Translations under genes and position numbers: made by a program
Shown here: positions 13,856 to 16,575 of the stretch, one piece after another
How positions within the stretch are numbered: the first letter of the stretch is position 1
How the letters are laid out: the number at the start of each line of letters is the position of its first letter
The notes under the pieces: generated by a model
Told to the model about the DNA's origin: nothing
What the model saw: only the letters and a program-made list of their open reading frames with translations
Databases searched by the model: none
Source of the DNA: JBOFCS01 sp051646185
GTDB taxonomy: Bacteria; Actinomycetota; Actinomycetes; Mycobacteriales; Mycobacteriaceae
DNA length: 16,575 nt
Assembly: GCA_051646185.1 (NCBI GenBank)
Contig: JBOFCS010000236.1
Location: 1 to 16,575 of the forward strand
Reading direction: 5' to 3'

Positions 13856-15799
13856 GTGAGTGACGAACACACTCCTGAGCCTCTCGGGCCGCCGCACCGA
13901 GCGCCCTGGGAGCGCCGGGTAAGTGAAAAGCCAGACCTGGACAAACCACTGCCCACTCACCGGCCCCAAGTGCGGCGTTCTTTTAATGGAGATCTAACCG
14001 ATACCACAAAACTTTCAGTTGCAGAACTGTTAGCTAAAATGGGACAACCTGAGGCTTCCGCAAAAACAACCGGCACTCGCCCCCGCCACCAAGAAACTCC
14101 ACAGCAAAGTTCTGCCCTTCAACCCGGTAGCGACAATCGTAGTACGTCCAGTGCCTCACTCACCGAGGAACCCACACGGCCGGATTCGGAATTTGAGTAC
14201 CAAAAAGCCGCACTTGCTGCGACCCAAGTAGCTCCCTCCCGTGCATACCACCGCCCATGGCAGGCCACAGCCAAACCCTCAGTCATTGGACAGGGGGCGT
14301 TAGTTGGTCAAATTTCCCCCAATAAAACTGGTCGCAGCCGGGCTCAAAAGATCGCTCGGACGTTAACCGCGATTGTTGCCGTTATGGCCTTTATCGCTAC
14401 CGGGGCCGCCTATACCTATCAGAACTCCAAAGATAATCGCTTTAACAACGTCGACGCTATCGATCCTACGTCTTCCGACATCGTTGATATTAGTTCGCAG
14501 AACGGTGATGAAAACTATTTGATTGTTGGTACCGACACCAGAGCTGGCGCCAATGGCCAAATGAACGCTGGCGACACCGAAGGCGCTGAAGGAGCTCGTT
14601 CGGATACCGTGATGCTAGTGAACATACCGGCAAACCGAAGTCGAGTTGTTGCAGTATCTTTCCCCCGAGATCTGGCAATAACACCAGTAATATGCGAAGC
14701 TTGGGATAACGATAAAGGTGAGTATCTGGGCGAAAAAGTTTACACAGAAACCAAATTGAATAGCGCCTACGGCTTTGGTGGTCCCAAGTGTTTATTAAAA
14801 GTGATTCAAAATTTATCGGGCCTTAATATCAATCATTTTATTGGGATGGACTTTTCAGGCTTTTCTAAATTGGTGGATCAAGTTGGCGGCGTTGAGGTCT
14901 GTTCCACTAAACCTATTGAAGACTACGAACTTGGCACTGTACTTGCCCAAGCCGGTAAGCAAACAATCGACGGTGTTACTGCCTTGCAATACGTCCGTGC
15001 CCGCAAAGTTACTACTGAAATAAATGGCGACTACGGACGGATTAAACGTCAGCAACTGTTTCTATCCTCGCTGCTGCGCACTGCCCTATCAACAAAAATG
15101 CTGTTTGATCCATCCCGGCTTAACAGCTTCATCAATACTTTTATCAGTGAGACCTTTGTTGATCAGGTTAATACCAATAATCTTGTAAAACTTGGGCGGT
15201 CCCTGCAGGGATTAGATGCTGGCCGTGTCACCTTCCTCACCGTACCAACCGATGGAACCGATGAGTACGGAAATGAAATTCCCCGCACCCAAGGTATCGA
15301 CGATATTTTCAGCGCGATCATTAATGATCAGCCACTACCAGGGGAGAAAAAACTTGAGACCCCCACAACAGCTCCAGCACCAACACCTCGAGAAGTAACG
15401 GCTATTGATCCCAGCGCAATTTCCCTACAAGTCTCCAATGCCACTAATCAAACAGGGCTGGCAAAAAAGACTGCCACACTACTAACCAGTTATGGTTTTG
15501 AAATTGATTCAGTGGGCGATTTTGATAAACCCATAGCTAAGACCACAATTCGATTTTCGGCTGGACAAGAACAAGCTGCCGCCACACTGTCCTCAGCTTT
15601 CCCTAACGCGTCAGTGGAGAAAGTGAGTGGGTTAGGAACCGTTGTCCAACTTGTGCTCGGGCTTGATTTTACCGTCGCTAAAATGCCAGCAAAAGAAGGT
15701 ACTGCCCTGTCTCCAGTTATCACCACTGGGGGTGGCGATACCGTCTCGCTGCCTGCGGATCTGACTGTCACAAACGCTAGTGACACCACCTGCGAGTAA
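13856..15799 (+). CDS. LytR-CpsA-Psr (LCP) family cell-wall ligase with LytR_C domain
   Basis: Transfers lipid-linked glycopolymers to peptidoglycan on the outer face of the plasma membrane; in mycolate bacteria LCP proteins attach arabinogalactan. 647 residues, type II topology: a long polar, Pro/Ser/Thr-rich cytoplasmic tail (1-168), one transmembrane helix (about 169-187), LCP domain (about 218-410), linker rich in Pro/Thr (496-515) and a LytR_C domain (about 521-606) ending in a short tail with TCE. Conserved LCP residues are present: D227 and R229 (GTDTR), R248 and D250 (ARSDT), R271 and D272 (SFPRD), R381 and R383 (YVRARK) and R395 (DYGRIKRQQ). Start: GTG 13856 with GAGG (13845-13848) 7 nt upstream. 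From memory the closest counterpart is M. tuberculosis Rv0822c, next to a Dus-like gene and phoY2 as here. Confidence 0.94.
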   Translation: MSDEHTPEPLGPPHRAPWERRVSEKPDLDKPLPTHRPQVRRSFNGDLTDTTKLSVAELLAKMGQPEASAKTTGTRPRHQETPQQSSALQPGSDNRSTSSASLTEEPTRPDSEFEYQKAALAATQVAPSRAYHRPWQATAKPSVIGQGALVGQISPNKTGRSRAQKIARTLTAIVAVMAFIATGAAYTYQNSKDNRFNNVDAIDPTSSDIVDISSQNGDENYLIVGTDTRAGANGQMNAGDTEGAEGARSDTVMLVNIPANRSRVVAVSFPRDLAITPVICEAWDNDKGEYLGEKVYTETKLNSAYGFGGPKCLLKVIQNLSGLNINHFIGMDFSGFSKLVDQVGGVEVCSTKPIEDYELGTVLAQAGKQTIDGVTALQYVRARKVTTEINGDYGRIKRQQLFLSSLLRTALSTKMLFDPSRLNSFINTFISETFVDQVNTNNLVKLGRSLQGLDAGRVTFLTVPTDGTDEYGNEIPRTQGIDDIFSAIINDQPLPGEKKLETPTTAPAPTPREVTAIDPSAISLQVSNATNQTGLAKKTATLLTSYGFEIDSVGDFDKPIAKTTIRFSAGQEQAAATLSSAFPNASVEKVSGLGTVVQLVLGLDFTVAKMPAKEGTALSPVITTGGGDTVSLPADLTVTNASDTTCE

Positions 15800-15851
15800 T
15801 TCGTTCACCTTTTATTCACCAGCTGCTCGCGTATCGGACTTGAGCAGTCCG

Positions 15852-15857
15852 TAGGCT
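15852..15857 (+). promoter_or_regulatory. Possible -10 element for a leaderless phoU transcript
   Basis: TAGGCT fits TAnnnT and would place the transcript start at about 15864-15866, on the phoU ATG. No Shine-Dalgarno is seen at the normal distance from this ATG. Only the -10 is recognisable. Confidence 0.3.
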
Positions 15858-15865
15858 ATGACCTT

Positions 15866-16540
15866 ATGCGTGTGGCTTATAACGAACAGATGACCGATCT
15901 TGCCGATCAACTTGGGGTGATGTGCGGGCTTGCCGGAGCAGCGATGGAACGCGCGACTCAAGCCCTACTTCAGGCTGACCTTGGCGTAGCTGAGCAGGTC
16001 ATCACTGATCACGAACAAATCGTAGCAATGAGCTCCTCAGCCGAAGAGAAGGCTTTTGCTCTCTTGGCTTTACAGGCACCGGTAGCTGGCGACCTGCGAG
16101 CCGTTGTCAGCGGCATTCAGATTGTTGCCGATGTTGACCGGATGGGTGCACTAGCATTACACGTCGCCAAGATCGCTCGACGACGCCATCCTGAGCACAC
16201 TTTACCCGAAGAAGTCAATGGTTATTTTGCGGAAATGGGCAGGTTAGCTGTTGCTATTGGCAAATCAGCACAAGAGGTCCTTATCTCTCGTGACCCTGAA
16301 CAAGCTGCTCGTATCCAAGATGAGGACGATGCCATGGACGACCTGCATCGGCACCTCTTTACTGTGCTGATGGATCGGGAATGGAGCCACGGGGTGGCTT
16401 CGGCTATCGATATTACTTTGCTTGGCCGATACTACGAGCGATTCGCCGACCATGCCGTTCAGGTCGCTCGTCGGGTTATTTTCTTGGCTACCGGAAAAAT
16501 GCCGGAAGAATTTAGCGATCTTCATAAAGCTATTGAGTAA
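15866..16540 (+). CDS. phoU: Phosphate-uptake regulator PhoU (PhoY2-like)
   Basis: Cytosolic dimeric helical protein that links the Pst phosphate transporter to its sensor kinase and damps phosphate uptake; in mycobacteria PhoY proteins also affect persistence. 224 residues, two PhoU repeats (about 12-100 and 113-208). Repeat landmarks: QAPVAGDLRAVVSGIQIVADVDRMG (split: 69-80 and 81-93) and DEDDAMDDLHRHLF (152-165) with the acidic/His metal-binding cluster, then ERFADHAVQVARRVIF (191-206). Starts MRVAYNEQMTDLADQLG, which agrees with the M. tuberculosis PhoY2 start as I remember it, so ATG 15866 is well supported despite the lack of a ribosome site. It follows the LCP gene by 66 nt with no pst genes in the window. 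Confidence 0.95.
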   Translation: MRVAYNEQMTDLADQLGVMCGLAGAAMERATQALLQADLGVAEQVITDHEQIVAMSSSAEEKAFALLALQAPVAGDLRAVVSGIQIVADVDRMGALALHVAKIARRRHPEHTLPEEVNGYFAEMGRLAVAIGKSAQEVLISRDPEQAARIQDEDDAMDDLHRHLFTVLMDREWSHGVASAIDITLLGRYYERFADHAVQVARRVIFLATGKMPEEFSDLHKAIE

Positions 16541-16575
16541 CTGCCTTTTCAATCTAAAAATGTCCTCCTGAGCAT

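Noticed and set aside
16549..16575. Minus-strand reading frames entering from the right edge, possibly the end of a convergent gene
   Set aside because: Too few codons to recognise anything; the visible tails do not resemble the C-terminus of PstB or any family I know.

Overview
The window looks like chromosomal DNA of a mycolic-acid-forming actinobacterium (Corynebacterium/Mycobacterium order) of moderate G+C for that group. The main reasons are an antigen 85-type mycolyltransferase with a signal peptide, a close look-alike of M. tuberculosis alpha-methylacyl-CoA racemase, a two-domain VOC protein of the TB27.3 type, a Glu-Asp-Phe tRNA cluster, and the run dihydrouridine synthase - LCP protein - PhoU, which I recall as Rv0823c-Rv0822c-Rv0821c in M. 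tuberculosis. I cannot name the species.

Layout. 1-2322: a racemase gene (minus strand, 3' end outside the window) divergent from an AraC-family regulator; the shared intergenic region carries 22-bp-phased direct repeats. 2344-5698 (minus strand): an apparent operon of an OmpR-type response regulator, a histidine kinase with almost no extracytoplasmic loop, and a multipass DUF4173-type membrane protein. 5775-6545 (minus): VOC protein. 6846-7862: secreted mycolyltransferase closed by a very strong terminator hairpin. 8102-10279: type III glutamine synthetase behind a structured promoter/leader. 10369-10699 (minus): tRNA-Phe, tRNA-Asp and tRNA-Glu, with their promoter upstream. 10813-11499 (minus): TetR-family regulator resembling gamma-butyrolactone receptors. 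11725-11800: tRNA-Lys. 11820-12296 (minus): hotdog-fold thioesterase-like protein with a CRP/GlxR-like site upstream. 12649-13734: tRNA-dihydrouridine synthase whose 5' end appears broken or unusually initiated. 13856-15799: LytR-CpsA-Psr cell-wall ligase. 15866-16540: PhoU.

How they fit together. Several genes concern the envelope: the mycolyltransferase attaches mycolates, the LCP protein attaches arabinogalactan or a related polymer to peptidoglycan, and the two-component/DUF4173 operon may sense the membrane. Others concern lipid metabolism (racemase, thioesterase) or nutrient control (glutamine synthetase for nitrogen, PhoU for phosphate). No mobile element, CRISPR array, phage or obvious island is visible; most of the region is ordinary core chromosome. 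The best leads are the disrupted start of the dihydrouridine synthase gene, the candidate three-component sensor operon, the phased repeats between the racemase and AraC genes, and the leader architecture of the type III glutamine synthetase.
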